IMG/VR virus record: IMGVR_UViG_3300046318_000059 | Location: 1-35,011 of that record | DNA: 35,011 nucleotides | Source: a virus | Strand: one strand, 5' to 3' | Notes under the pieces: generated by a model | The model's input: the letters and a program-made list of their open reading frames with translations, nothing else | Database searches by the model: none | What the model was told of the DNA's origin: nothing | Shown: positions 14,236 through 22,090 of the stretch, piece by piece | How positions within the stretch are numbered: the stretch's first letter is position 1 | How the letters are laid out: each line of letters starts with the position of its first letter | Made by a program: the position numbers and the translations under genes

Positions 14236-15540
14236 TTATGGTTTCAAAAAGCCAAATGTTCCTGCTGGAGCCATTAGACCTGCCGCACCCAAGCCAAACA
14301 AACCTGACATTAATTGCGAGTTTGCAGCGTTTTGTGCGTTTGCTTGACCTAGCTGACCTTGATACTGTGCTTGCGCTGCGTTAAATGTTGGTGAGGCTGC
14401 TACGTTAACAGGCTGATAACCTGAGAACTGTGGCAATTGAATCTGTGAGCCACCCATAATTGCAGCAAGCTCTTGCAACGGTTGACTACGCAATGCCAAG
14501 TCTTGTGCAAGCTGTTGTTGCTGTGCAGTGTTTTGAAACTGAGCTTTGCCAAGCGCTTGGTTATACCCAAGACTTTGACCTGTAATGCCTTGACCAAAGT
14601 TTTGACCCATTGCTGAGTTATACAACCCTGCACCTGCTAGTTGCGCTTGGTTTGCAAAGTTTCCAAGCCCTAGCAATTCGTTGACAGTTTGATTGCGAGC
14701 TGCCATATCAAGGTTAATGCCTTGCAACGCAGTTTGGTTGTACAAGTCGTTTTTGCTCATCTCACGATTGCGAAACGCTTTGTCGTATGCCTCTGTTCCG
14801 GGCGTTAAACCTTGGTTCGCCAATTGCTGTCTAAACGAAACATCGCCAGCTTGCAACGTAGGATTTAAACGCTGAAGAATTAGCTCTTGCGCTGTTGTTC
14901 CTGCATTGATTGGCATTGCTGCTGCGCCGCTAGTATCAATTGAGTACTGTAGCGGAACTTCTGTTTTTGCCATGTAATCAGCGGCTTTTGGCACTTCTCC
15001 GTACCCACCAAAATCTTTTTTAATTTCAGTTGATGTTGGCACAAATGGCGTTGATAACGTAGCTTGCACATTATCCATAGCTGTGCCGCCAAGCTCTGCT
15101 AATCGACGCTGCACACGTTGTTGCGCTTCTAAAGTTGTTTGCGCTTCTGGGGTTAGTTGTTGCGTAACCGTTGGAATGCTTGGGCCTAAATACGCATTAC
15201 GGTCAGGCGCAGCACCTGCGTCTTTGAGCGCTTTTTGATACGCAGCATCATCAAAGTATGTGTATTCAGTGCCACCATCACCACCGCCGCCGCCAGTTTG
15301 ATAAAAAGCGTTGCGGTTGATGTTCTTTGTCTTTTGCTGATAATTCGCTAAATCAGCGTTGTAGCGAGCTTCGTCAAAAGTTGGGTTGCTGTAAGTAATT
15401 GTCTGCGTACCAAACGGAGTAATCATGTTTGGGTTGCTCAAGCGTGAAGTAGTCTCAGCCGCTTTTAAGTTTTCCTGCCCTTGCTGTTTTGCAAGTCCCA
15501 TGTAATCTGGAACTGGTGGCGTTGAAACTGACTTACCCAT
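14236..15540 (-). CDS. Probable internal virion protein (434 aa), Gln/Asn-rich
   Basis: The 434-residue protein starts MGKSVSTPPVPDYMGLAKQQ and has ITPFGTQTITYSNPTFDEAR, a Gly spacer (QTGGGGGDGG), then long Gln/Ala/Leu helices (ELLGLGNFANQAQLAGAGLY). It ends LMSGLFGLGAAGLMAPAGTF GFLKP, a weakly hydrophobic tail. This architecture is common among podovirus proteins placed next to ejection proteins. AGGGGTTCGTT precedes ATG 15540, which lies in the 3' end of the acetyltransferase gene (8-base overlap). No specific function is recognised. Confidence 0.7.
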   Translation of the reverse strand: MGKSVSTPPVPDYMGLAKQQGQENLKAAETTSRLSNPNMITPFGTQTITYSNPTFDEARYNADLANYQQKTKNINRNAFYQTGGGGGDGGTEYTYFDDAAYQKALKDAGAAPDRNAYLGPSIPTVTQQLTPEAQTTLEAQQRVQRRLAELGGTAMDNVQATLSTPFVPTSTEIKKDFGGYGEVPKAADYMAKTEVPLQYSIDTSGAAAMPINAGTTAQELILQRLNPTLQAGDVSFRQQLANQGLTPGTEAYDKAFRNREMSKNDLYNQTALQGINLDMAARNQTVNELLGLGNFANQAQLAGAGLYNSAMGQNFGQGITGQSLGYNQALGKAQFQNTAQQQQLAQDLALRSQPLQELAAIMGGSQIQLPQFSGYQPVNVAASPTFNAAQAQYQGQLGQANAQNAANSQLMSGLFGLGAAGLMAPAGTFGFLKP

Positions 15541-15946
15541 AACGAACCCCTAAAAATCGACAATTCTCTCTTGTCATTGTCAAAAATATAATGTCACCGT
15601 CTTGCGAACCGTCAACGATTCTAGCTTCTTCGGTAAAACCCATATTTGTTACTAATTTTATACTTTTAACGTGATTAGATACCACCGGAACGATAATTTT
15701 CTTTACATTGCAAGCATTAAACGGATAGTCAAAAATCGCTTTTAAATACGCTTTTGTCATTCTGCCTTCAATCGCAATGTGACAGAAAATTGATGCTCGA
15801 TTCCAATTTTCGTAAATCACGCCTGCAACGATTACGCCATCTTTCTCAAGCCCGATAGCGCTACTCGTCTCAGAATAAAACTCACCTGCAATTCGATCCG
15901 CAACCCAAGCGCCGATTTCAGCGCCTTGGACTATATTCCAGCCCAT
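15533..15946 (-). CDS. GNAT-like acetyltransferase-fold protein (137 aa)
   Basis: I take ATG 15946 as the start; a GTG further upstream lies deeper in the preceding gene. The product (MGWNIVQGAEIGAWVADRIA, AIGLEKDGVIVAGVIYENWN, SIFCHIAIEGRMTKAYLKAI, FDYPFNACNVKKIIVPVVSN, KSIKLVTNMGFTEEARI) follows the GNAT pattern: a beta strand ending in gVIyE, a substrate strand, then NxxSxKL-xxxxGFxxE near the acetyl-CoA site. Similar small GNAT proteins lie beside virion genes in many podoviruses, with unknown substrates. The ribosome-binding site is weak, so coupling with the upstream gene (16-base overlap) is likely. Confidence 0.75.
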   Translation of the reverse strand: MGWNIVQGAEIGAWVADRIAGEFYSETSSAIGLEKDGVIVAGVIYENWNRASIFCHIAIEGRMTKAYLKAIFDYPFNACNVKKIIVPVVSNHVKSIKLVTNMGFTEEARIVDGSQDGDIIFLTMTRENCRFLGVRYG

Positions 15947-17475
15947 CCGGTTTGGTACACAATGTCGGTTGATGCCCACAAGATAGTTACACCCTGTGAA
16001 GCTGACTTAAATTGAGTAGACCCACAGTAGCCAATGCCTGTGATGCCTTGCCAGTTGTTGCTGATAATGTTTTCTGTGCCCCAATATGAGCTATCCCACA
16101 GCGCTGTGTCCCACAACCCAAAGTTGCTAGGCGAAAACGCTAGTGATGCAGTCGTGTCTTGCAGGTCAAAATCGACGTTCATGCCGACAAAGACTGAGGG
16201 AGCGCCATTTGTGAACAAACTAGGTCTTGCTCGTGTGAAATACTTTTTAACGCCACGAGATTCAAAGTAATTGAACGCTTGGAATGCGTTGCTATTGATG
16301 TTTGCACCGTCATCAGCATAGGTTTCGTCCCATGCGTGTGCAACGTAGCCATCAGCACCAAAATACGGCTCGTTTTCAAAGATTTCCCAGCAATTTGCTG
16401 CCCAACCAGTGAAATTGCACCACGCTTTCGTGATGTTATTCATCACATATTGCTGTTGCTGACCTAGCAAAATCGGCACATTGACACTTAAAGCGTTATG
16501 TTTTGGGTCAAATATCATTTGCCAACCAAACGTATCGCCATAGGCTTGCGTAGCCGCTGCAAAAGCGCCTTGAATCTTGTCAGACAACGCAATACGAGGG
16601 TCTAAGCGTGAAGACTGTAAGCTAGCTGCAAGCGGATAAACACCGTTATACGTCAAAATGACAATATCGCCGCCATACTTAATCATGCAACGCTTGCCAA
16701 CAGGCTTACCAACACGCCAAACGCCCACTAGTGCCCATTTCGTTGCATCGCTAGGGTCTGTGCCACTGTAGACAATTACTTCGCCGTTAGACGTGATAAA
16801 CACGAGGTTATCGTCTACGCCATAGCCTGCGTCAATCGTCCATGTGCCTACGTTTACAAGGTAGCCACCCAATTGAGCGACTGCGCTCATGTCAATGTAT
16901 GCAGCAGCGCCCTGAATCGACAAAGTTGGCAAATACCACGCTTTTAACGTGTTGTTTTCAGTAAACCAAACCTGATTCTTAAATGTCGTGATGTTGCTTA
17001 AGTCTTGTTGGTTTACGCCTGTGATTGTTGGTGTAATCCATGTCGAACCGTCATAAATAATCGGGTCATCAACGCCGTTTACAGCGTACAAATAGCCGCC
17101 AGCAGGAGTCGTGACGTTGACGTATTCCCACTTAGCATTGGACAGTCCAAACAAATCTGGCGCACCGACAGGCCCTGACGCAGTAACGTCATACACCTCA
17201 TCAGCAACGCAAGCAAATAGCTTGTTTGTAGCGCCTGATGAGTATCCCATCAAAGTTTGCACTTGACCGCCTAAACCTGTGGCGTGTTTCGTGTAGCCCG
17301 GTCTCAGCACCACGTTATTCACAGACGGGAACAAGTTGGTCAACTGGACAGCATCAAGCACGTCCATGTTTGCAATCGAGTCACGCACGTTCCAACCACC
17401 GATAGGCGCAGGAAGTGACGCTACTTTTGCAGCATTGTGTTGAACTAACTGATTGATGCCTCTGCGTGTAGCCAT
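15931..17475 (-). CDS. Tail hub/stabilisation protein (P22 gp10-like), 514 aa
   Basis: The start is ATG 17475 (MATRRGINQL...), behind AGGGAAAG; an in-frame ATG at 17493 would put that site inside the gene. The sequence (SLPAPIGGWNVRDSIANMDV, LTNLFPSVNNVVLRPGYTKH, then repeated beta blades such as NLVFITSNGEVIVYSGTDPS and MIKYGGDIVILTYNGVYPLA) is the layout of podovirus tail hub/DNA stabilisation proteins. The opening 'APxGGxNxRDxxAxMxxxDAxxLxNxFP' is characteristic. It would sit under the adaptor and hold DNA in the head. The start region overlaps the -10 box of an antisense HNH gene. Confidence 0.75.
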   Translation of the reverse strand: MATRRGINQLVQHNAAKVASLPAPIGGWNVRDSIANMDVLDAVQLTNLFPSVNNVVLRPGYTKHATGLGGQVQTLMGYSSGATNKLFACVADEVYDVTASGPVGAPDLFGLSNAKWEYVNVTTPAGGYLYAVNGVDDPIIYDGSTWITPTITGVNQQDLSNITTFKNQVWFTENNTLKAWYLPTLSIQGAAAYIDMSAVAQLGGYLVNVGTWTIDAGYGVDDNLVFITSNGEVIVYSGTDPSDATKWALVGVWRVGKPVGKRCMIKYGGDIVILTYNGVYPLAASLQSSRLDPRIALSDKIQGAFAAATQAYGDTFGWQMIFDPKHNALSVNVPILLGQQQQYVMNNITKAWCNFTGWAANCWEIFENEPYFGADGYVAHAWDETYADDGANINSNAFQAFNYFESRGVKKYFTRARPSLFTNGAPSVFVGMNVDFDLQDTTASLAFSPSNFGLWDTALWDSSYWGTENIISNNWQGITGIGYCGSTQFKSASQGVTILWASTDIVYQTGWAGI

Positions 17476-17483
17476 GTTATACT
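17453..17483 (+). promoter_or_regulatory. Putative extended -10 promoter of the antisense HNH gene at 17513
   Basis: TATACT (17478-17483) is preceded by TG at 17475-17476, giving an extended -10 (TGNTATACT), with TTGATG (17453-17458) 19 bases upstream. It overlaps the ribosome-binding site and start codon of the leftward hub gene. Confidence 0.5.
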
Positions 17484-17512
17484 TTCCCTTCATTTAACAT
17501 TAGGGGATTATT

Positions 17513-17998
17513 ATGGAACAATGGCTTGATGTTGTTGGTTTTGAGGGCTTGTACCAAGTGTCTAATTTTGGCAACGTTAAAAACGCAAAAACTAATCATG
17601 TAAAAAAATTGCATTTGAATAAACGACTTAATAGACCGCAAATTTGCCTTTCTAAATTTGACAAAACAACTACTTATTATCCGCATAAATTGGTCATGGA
17701 AGCGTTTGTTGGAAAACGTCCTGAAGGAATGGAGTGTTGTCATGCTGATGGCAATCCTTGGAATAATGCTCTTAGCAACCTTAGATGGGACACTAGAAAC
17801 AATAATAGCCAAGACAAATTTAAACACGGAACGCAAAAGATGGGTGAAAAACATCCAATGTCGAAATTGACGGTTGAAAAAGTTATTGCAATTCGACAAG
17901 ATGATCGTGTTCATAGAATTATTGCAATTGATTATGGCGTTAGCCAATCCGTTATTTCTGAAATTAAATCAAAAAAATCTTGGGCACACGTTAGTTAG
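17513..17998 (+). CDS. NUMOD4-HNH homing endonuclease on the opposite strand
   Basis: A 161-residue protein with AGGGG before its ATG. The first 25 residues (MEQWLDVVGFEGLYQVSNFG) are a NUMOD4 motif, found at the N-terminus of phage homing endonucleases. The HNH_3 core follows: YPHKLVMEAFVGKRPEGMEC, CHADGNPWNNALSNLRWDTR, NNNSQDK. The C-terminal helices (SKLTVEKVIAIRQDDRVHRI, AIDYGVSQSVISEIKSKKSW) form an HTH. It is clearly AT-rich. It ends with an 8-base overlap into the 3' end of the convergent adaptor gene, so the insert fits exactly between two virion genes without breaking either. Confidence 0.94.
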   Translation: MEQWLDVVGFEGLYQVSNFGNVKNAKTNHVKKLHLNKRLNRPQICLSKFDKTTTYYPHKLVMEAFVGKRPEGMECCHADGNPWNNALSNLRWDTRNNNSQDKFKHGTQKMGEKHPMSKLTVEKVIAIRQDDRVHRIIAIDYGVSQSVISEIKSKKSWAHVS

Positions 17999-18899
17999 CT
18001 GGCCCATAACCTTGATCGGGTATGTTATCATATCCAATCAGCACTGTGCCCGGTCTTGGCGCAAACGACAGGTTCGCAGCGCTCATGTCCTGAGCCAATA
18101 TTGTCTCTAGCTCTGTCATGTAGTTGCGGAACATCGCTGTCGTATCGAAGCCTTTTGCCTCAAAATACTTCAGTTTTGTAGACAACACCATCAGGCGATC
18201 AGGATAGATACAGGTATCAGAATCCGCTGTAAACGAGTTCTTTGGCGTACCGTCTGCTGCCTCTGCCCATGCTTGCGAGCGGTACTCGTAGCCTAGTAGC
18301 TCATTGGTTGAGACGCCGGGCCAAATCTGAAACGTGTTACCCAACAAGCGCCACCGAATGCGAGGGCCAGTCGAGATATACCCCGAAAGCAGCCATTCCC
18401 ATTGCTGTGCGTCCGTTGGGCCTAACATCTCCCAATGCTTTGACTTATCCCAATGAGTGCGAGGGATTGTCGAATCGTAGTCAGCAGGAAGCGGATACTT
18501 TACTTTCATAAAGCACAAGTCAGTGCCGACAAAGTTGCCTGTTGACAATTGATTGACTGTTACTTGCGTAGCTGAATCTACGCTTACGATGTATGTAGCG
18601 TTCCCAAGCCCGTTGCCTGTGACCTGATAAGTTGTATCAAGCCCAGCGGTGCTTGGGATGTTCGTGATTGTGTAAGTATTGAGAGCAACGTCACCAGTTG
18701 TATTGGTGTATGTCGTTGTAAACAAATGCTGCTTTGAAAGCCTGCGCCAATCGCCTTTCTTTAGTAGCTCGTAGCCTGATGCGTTCATCAAGGCTAGGAT
18801 TTGGATAACGTCCTGATTGGTGTTACCAGCTACTGACGCAGGAGTCGAGACACCTAGCTCGTTGGTCACTTGCGTGACTAATTGCAGCATTGTGGACAT
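17991..18899 (-). CDS. Head-tail adaptor protein (302 aa)
   Basis: The protein begins with a helical part (MSTMLQLVTQVTNELGV, NQDVIQILALMNASGYELLK, KGDWRRLSKQHLF), then a beta insert with Thr/Asn-rich strands, and ends with helices (TKLKYFEAKGFDTTAMFRNY, MTELETILAQDM). This N-terminal 'LxQxVxxELG...NASGxELLxxxDW' pattern is widespread in podovirus adaptor/tail-tube-A type proteins that bind below the portal. The position next to the hub gene supports this. The ribosome-binding site is AGAGGAATAA, at the end of the upstream gene. Confidence 0.7.
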   Translation of the reverse strand: MSTMLQLVTQVTNELGVSTPASVAGNTNQDVIQILALMNASGYELLKKGDWRRLSKQHLFTTTYTNTTGDVALNTYTITNIPSTAGLDTTYQVTGNGLGNATYIVSVDSATQVTVNQLSTGNFVGTDLCFMKVKYPLPADYDSTIPRTHWDKSKHWEMLGPTDAQQWEWLLSGYISTGPRIRWRLLGNTFQIWPGVSTNELLGYEYRSQAWAEAADGTPKNSFTADSDTCIYPDRLMVLSTKLKYFEAKGFDTTAMFRNYMTELETILAQDMSAANLSFAPRPGTVLIGYDNIPDQGYGPAN

Positions 18900-19445
18900 T
18901 TATTCCTCTTTCTTTGGTCTACCAACTTCTTTTTTAGCCATCAACGCTGCAAGCTGCTCTTTGAGTTCTGCTAGTTCTTTTTTGGTGTTTTCAATATCAG
19001 ATTGACCGTCTGATCTTGTTTTATTCAACAAAAAGTTTCTAGCTTTCTCACGCAAACCTGCTGCGCCCATTCCTACTTTCTGAAGTTGCATATCTGAGGC
19101 GGTAGCGACTTGCTCAACAGTCTGAAACTTCACAATATTTAATTCTTCTAGCTGCATCTGATTAATATCTTCAGGGCGAGCTGCGTACCAATCTTTTAAC
19201 GGTGTGCCAATCAGGTGTGCATCGTTGTTTTGCATCTGATAGTGTAGCCATTGGCGAGGGAATCGCTGCTTATGACTTTCACGCACAGGTTGCTCAACTA
19301 CGTTCGTCTTATCGCCCGGCACAACTATTCTAACAAAAGGCTTGCCTTGCCACGGCTTTTTTACGTCCGTTGAAGGGTGTTCAAACGTATAAAACTCGAC
19401 AAACAACTGCGAGTCTGCATTACGAATATCGCTATCTAGTCCCAA
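18900..19445 (-). CDS. Conserved head-region protein with C-terminal coiled coil and AT-hook-like tail (181 aa)
   Basis: Initiation is probably at TTG 19445, behind GGGAGAGG; no ATG fits. The N-terminal half (LFVEFYTFEHPSTDVKKPWQ GKPFVRIVVPGD) is beta-rich, with PRQWLHYQMQ and LIGTPLKDWYAARP. A helix-hairpin-helix-like segment follows (QLEELNIVKFQTVEQVATAS). The C-terminus is a coiled coil (DIENTKKELAELKEQLAALM) ending in the basic GRPKKEE, an AT-hook-like motif that may touch DNA. This protein type lies between capsid and adaptor genes in many podoviruses, with role unknown. An intrinsic terminator lies just upstream, so expression needs read-through or a second promoter. Confidence 0.7.
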   Translation of the reverse strand: MGLDSDIRNADSQLFVEFYTFEHPSTDVKKPWQGKPFVRIVVPGDKTNVVEQPVRESHKQRFPRQWLHYQMQNNDAHLIGTPLKDWYAARPEDINQMQLEELNIVKFQTVEQVATASDMQLQKVGMGAAGLREKARNFLLNKTRSDGQSDIENTKKELAELKEQLAALMAKKEVGRPKKEE

Positions 19446-19465
19446 AATCCTCTCCCGTTAGATTT

Positions 19466-19495
19466 AAAAAGGGGGGAAGGTTGCCCAACCCCCCC
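19466..19495 (-). terminator. Intrinsic terminator downstream of the capsid genes
   Basis: On the minus strand CCCCC/GGGGG pairs enclose a GGTT-GGGC-AACC hairpin (with a 2-base bulge), followed by TTTTT (19466-19470). It sits between the stop at 19504 and the TTG start at 19445. It would reduce transcription of the tail genes relative to capsid genes. Confidence 0.8.
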
Positions 19496-19503
19496 ATACT
19501 ACA

Positions 19504-19800
19504 TTACACCGATGCTTTGCTGAACCAAGCGTAATCGCCTGATGCCAGAGCAACTGCTGGGCTGGTGTACGAACCACCAGAAGCAGTAGCTACAAAGGTT
19601 GAAGCATCAACTGAGCAATCTGCATCAGATGCAGCAATTGTTGCTCCAGCTTTAGCTAGAACGTACAAACGACCATCCGAACCAAACACTTGCAGACCGA
19701 GAGGGCCTTCAGTTGGGATTGCAACCCCAGCCGAGTTAGTGTTGGTAGGAACAGTAGTCGTGAGCGTCGTACCGATGACGTGCGAGACTGAATAAGCCAT
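19504..19800 (-). CDS. Small capsid-associated protein (98 aa), possible decoration protein
   Basis: A 98-residue beta-rich protein directly after the capsid gene (MAYSVSHVIGTTLTTTVPTN, PLGLQVFGSDGRLYVLAKAG, STFVATASGGSYTSPAVALA, SGDYAWFSKASV). It is small, Thr/Ser/Gly-rich and without Cys. It is made from the same strongly transcribed segment as the capsid protein and is followed by the terminator, which fits an abundant decoration or cement protein. That role is inferred from position; the family itself is of unknown function. The ribosome-binding site AGAGGAAA precedes ATG 19800. Confidence 0.7.
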   Translation of the reverse strand: MAYSVSHVIGTTLTTTVPTNTNSAGVAIPTEGPLGLQVFGSDGRLYVLAKAGATIAASDADCSVDASTFVATASGGSYTSPAVALASGDYAWFSKASV

Positions 19801-19816
19801 GATAGTTTCCTCTTAA

Positions 19817-20818
19817 TTAAGCGATCAAAACGCCGCAGAACTGTGGGCCAGACGATGTGAGGTTCCCGGCCCAGCCGATGAGCTTCACGATAGCGTCTTG
19901 GTTAACAGCTTGGCGCTCGCCGCCGATTGGCACGAAGTTGCGATCAACGTGTGGACGGAACATCAAGTACTTGGTGTTCAAGAACCACATATGGTTGGCA
20001 GTTGCATCGTTACCGATACCACCGTCAAGCACAACGTCAGAAGCCATACCAGCACCGTAATACTTCAGGCTTGCAAAACCAGCACCGACGTTGCTGTTGC
20101 CACCGTCAGTAATACGCTGAATTGATTGCAGCGACTGGAGGTACAGGCTGTAGTAGTTGTTGTCGCAAACGATCAAGTCAGGCTTGTCTGTTCCACGAAT
20201 CAACTGAACTGCAACGCTGTCCATGTACTTCTGAATGTTCGACGAAGAAACTGCTGCGCCGCCATCAGTTGTGCCAGAGTAAGCAACCGAACGCCAAAAC
20301 GACCAAGTAGCACGGTTGATGCCACCGTAAGTACCAGACGAAGGAGCATCAGGAACGGCTGCTGCCAGACCAGTGATGTTCTTGCCGCTGTTACCAGTAC
20401 CGTCAAGATAGATATCCTGCGAGATACGGTTAGCCAACTGTGCTTCAGCAACTTGCATACGACCATCGAGCAAGTCGATGATTGCTTCTTTACCGCTGTT
20501 TTGGATCATTTCCAAACCAGAGATAGAGACAGCAGCAGCGTACTGAGTAATCGAGAACTGAGCAGCCGAAATTGGGCTGTTCTGCGACACGTTCAGCACT
20601 TCGTAGCCAGAGTACGAGTTGGTGTTGTCAGTTGCGCTGTCGGTGTACATAATTTCTTGCAAAATTACGTTACCGCCAGAAAAAGTCTTCACGTTGCCAC
20701 GTTCTTTGAGGCGGCGCAGTAAAGCGTTGTTGTTTGTTACGTTGTCAGCAAGCTCACCGGTGCGGCTTTGAATGTTAGTCGCAATGATGTCGCTGATCGA
20801 GCTATTGGCAAATGCCAT
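19817..20818 (-). CDS. Major capsid protein
   Basis: The 333-residue protein has an N-terminal arm (MAFANSSISDIIATNIQSRT), the loop region FSGGNVILQEIMYTDSATDN, the long spine-helix region QFSITQYAAAVSISGLEMIQ ... EAIIDLLDGRMQVAEAQLAN, and the P/A-domain stretch PDLIVCDNNYYSLYLQSLQS then WFLNTKYLMFRPHVDRNFVP. This is the pattern of HK97-fold capsid proteins of short-tailed phages. The gene lies between scaffold and decoration genes, and CGGAG precedes ATG 20818. Codons look more optimised (fewer rare A/T-ending codons) than in flanking genes, as expected for the most abundant virion protein. Confidence 0.93.
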   Translation of the reverse strand: MAFANSSISDIIATNIQSRTGELADNVTNNNALLRRLKERGNVKTFSGGNVILQEIMYTDSATDNTNSYSGYEVLNVSQNSPISAAQFSITQYAAAVSISGLEMIQNSGKEAIIDLLDGRMQVAEAQLANRISQDIYLDGTGNSGKNITGLAAAVPDAPSSGTYGGINRATWSFWRSVAYSGTTDGGAAVSSSNIQKYMDSVAVQLIRGTDKPDLIVCDNNYYSLYLQSLQSIQRITDGGNSNVGAGFASLKYYGAGMASDVVLDGGIGNDATANHMWFLNTKYLMFRPHVDRNFVPIGGERQAVNQDAIVKLIGWAGNLTSSGPQFCGVLIA

Positions 20819-20838
20819 AATAATCTCCGATTAGGTTA

Positions 20839-21753
20839 TCAAAAGCGTTCGTTAAGGCTGTCTATTTGTTCAGCCAATAAAGAACGTCTATCTTGCGCTT
20901 TGGTAGCCGTGTTCACTCCGGGTGTAGAGCTTCTTACGCTGACCGCTGCCGCCCGAGCAGCTTTCGCTGCTTTGTTAGCCGATTCTCGTTTAGCCGCTTC
21001 AGCTTTGGCTTGTAGGCTTTGCTGTAGCTTGCCAGACAGAGCTTCGTCTAGGCGTAATGCTTTGTTGTATGCGTCATCTAAGTTCTGCGCCATTCCTGAG
21101 TTCAGGAGCTGGATCATTGTTGGACGGGCATCCTCAAAAAACTCAGCTTTTTCTGCAAACGTATTAATTTCGCCTAAAAGAGCTTGGTTTTGTGCTGCTT
21201 CTTGCTGCTGTTTCCATGTCATTACTTCATTTTTAACGCTATAAAGCTCGTTTTGAAGCATTGACACAGTGGGATCAACAGGTTGTTGTTGCAACGTGCC
21301 GATTTCCCCTAAATTTACACCATATTGCTGAGAAAGAGTAGCAAACATTTGCGCTTTCTGTTGCGGTGTTCCGTGACGCAGAACGTTATCTGCATCCATA
21401 AGCGCTTTAATTGCTTGCGGTGGTTCAATCCCTAGCGTTCGCAGGTTGTTTTGATACGGTTCAATTGCTTGTTGAATCTGGTCAGCAAATTGAGCCTTAG
21501 AAAGCAAGGGTTCGACCCCTTTCTTCATTTCTTCTTCACGTTGCCATGCGTATTCTTTGAGCTTTGGGTCAGCAGTTTGCCAGACTTCGTGATAATCCTT
21601 CTTCCACGATGCAGGTGGACGCTCCCAAATTGGTGGTTCTGGCGCAGGTTCAGCAGGCGCAGCAGGTGCAATGTCCACTACAGGTTGTGCGTCTTCAGCA
21701 GCCTCAAATTGCTGCATCAATAGTTCTTTTCGGTCTAACTGTTCGTCGCTCAT
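20839..21753 (-). CDS. Capsid scaffolding protein (304 aa)
   Basis: A 304-residue protein, highly charged and helical: an acidic Ala/Pro N-terminus (VDIAPAAPAEPAPEPPIWER), PPASWKKDYHEVWQTADPKL KEYAWQREEEM, helices with Gln/Glu/Lys, and a basic C-terminus (KAEAAKRESANKAAKAARAA then QDRRSLLAEQIDSLNERF) suited to binding the inside of the capsid. 'PxSWKKDYHExWxxxDPxL' is typical of podovirus scaffolds. It lies directly upstream of the capsid gene and would be lost during maturation. Confidence 0.85.
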   Translation of the reverse strand: MSDEQLDRKELLMQQFEAAEDAQPVVDIAPAAPAEPAPEPPIWERPPASWKKDYHEVWQTADPKLKEYAWQREEEMKKGVEPLLSKAQFADQIQQAIEPYQNNLRTLGIEPPQAIKALMDADNVLRHGTPQQKAQMFATLSQQYGVNLGEIGTLQQQPVDPTVSMLQNELYSVKNEVMTWKQQQEAAQNQALLGEINTFAEKAEFFEDARPTMIQLLNSGMAQNLDDAYNKALRLDEALSGKLQQSLQAKAEAAKRESANKAAKAARAAAVSVRSSTPGVNTATKAQDRRSLLAEQIDSLNERF

Positions 21754-21763
21754 AGATACTCCC

Positions 21764-22090
21764 TCAAGTAAATTTTCTGCGTATTTGGGTCAAAATCTGT
21801 TGTGCTTCTTTGTGCGTCATGTTGCCAAGCTGTTGGCGCAGCACTTCCCGTCTGCTTTCACGGTTCGGAGGCGTATATTTGGTTTCCATCTTCTCGTTGC
21901 CCACCTCAATGCAGCCATGTGCTTGCAGGTGTTCACGGTGTCTTGAGCGGCTTGTAATCATTGAGCCATCAATCATTGATTTATACGGCTGAATGTCAGG
22001 CATCACGAAAGGGCCGTACAACTTGTCCAAGTGTTCGTCTGAGCCTTTCTCGACCAACTTGCCATCAACGTAAACGTAAGTCTTTCTCAT
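21764..22090 (-). CDS. Conserved phage protein between portal and scaffold (108 aa)
   Basis: A 108-residue protein (MRKTYVYVDGKLVEKGSDEH, YGPFVMPDIQPYKSMIDGSM, ITSRSRHREHLQAHGCIEVG NEKM, RREVLRQQLGNMTHKEAQQI). The 'PDIxPYKSMIDGSxItSRSxHREHLKxHGCxEVGN' core is strongly conserved in many podoviruses next to scaffold genes, but its role is not known. It carries one Cys and three His, not an obvious zinc site. It overlaps the upstream gene by 4 bases (ATGA). A head-assembly role is inferred from place. Confidence 0.78.
   Translation of the reverse strand: MRKTYVYVDGKLVEKGSDEHLDKLYGPFVMPDIQPYKSMIDGSMITSRSRHREHLQAHGCIEVGNEKMETKYTPPNRESRREVLRQQLGNMTHKEAQQILTQIRRKFT

Noticed and set aside
17477-17947. 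A 156-residue leftward frame opposite the NUMOD4-HNH gene
   Set aside because: It is antisense to a convincing NUMOD4-HNH gene and has no domain or ribosome-binding site.
19812-19821. Palindrome CTTAATTAAG as a further operator site
   Set aside because: It lacks the N4 spacer of the dyad and lies on the capsid stop codon, not at a transcription start.
20126-20722. A 198-residue plus-strand frame inside the capsid gene
   Set aside because: It is a long antisense frame caused by the codon bias of the capsid gene. The capsid frame has clear HK97-type features.
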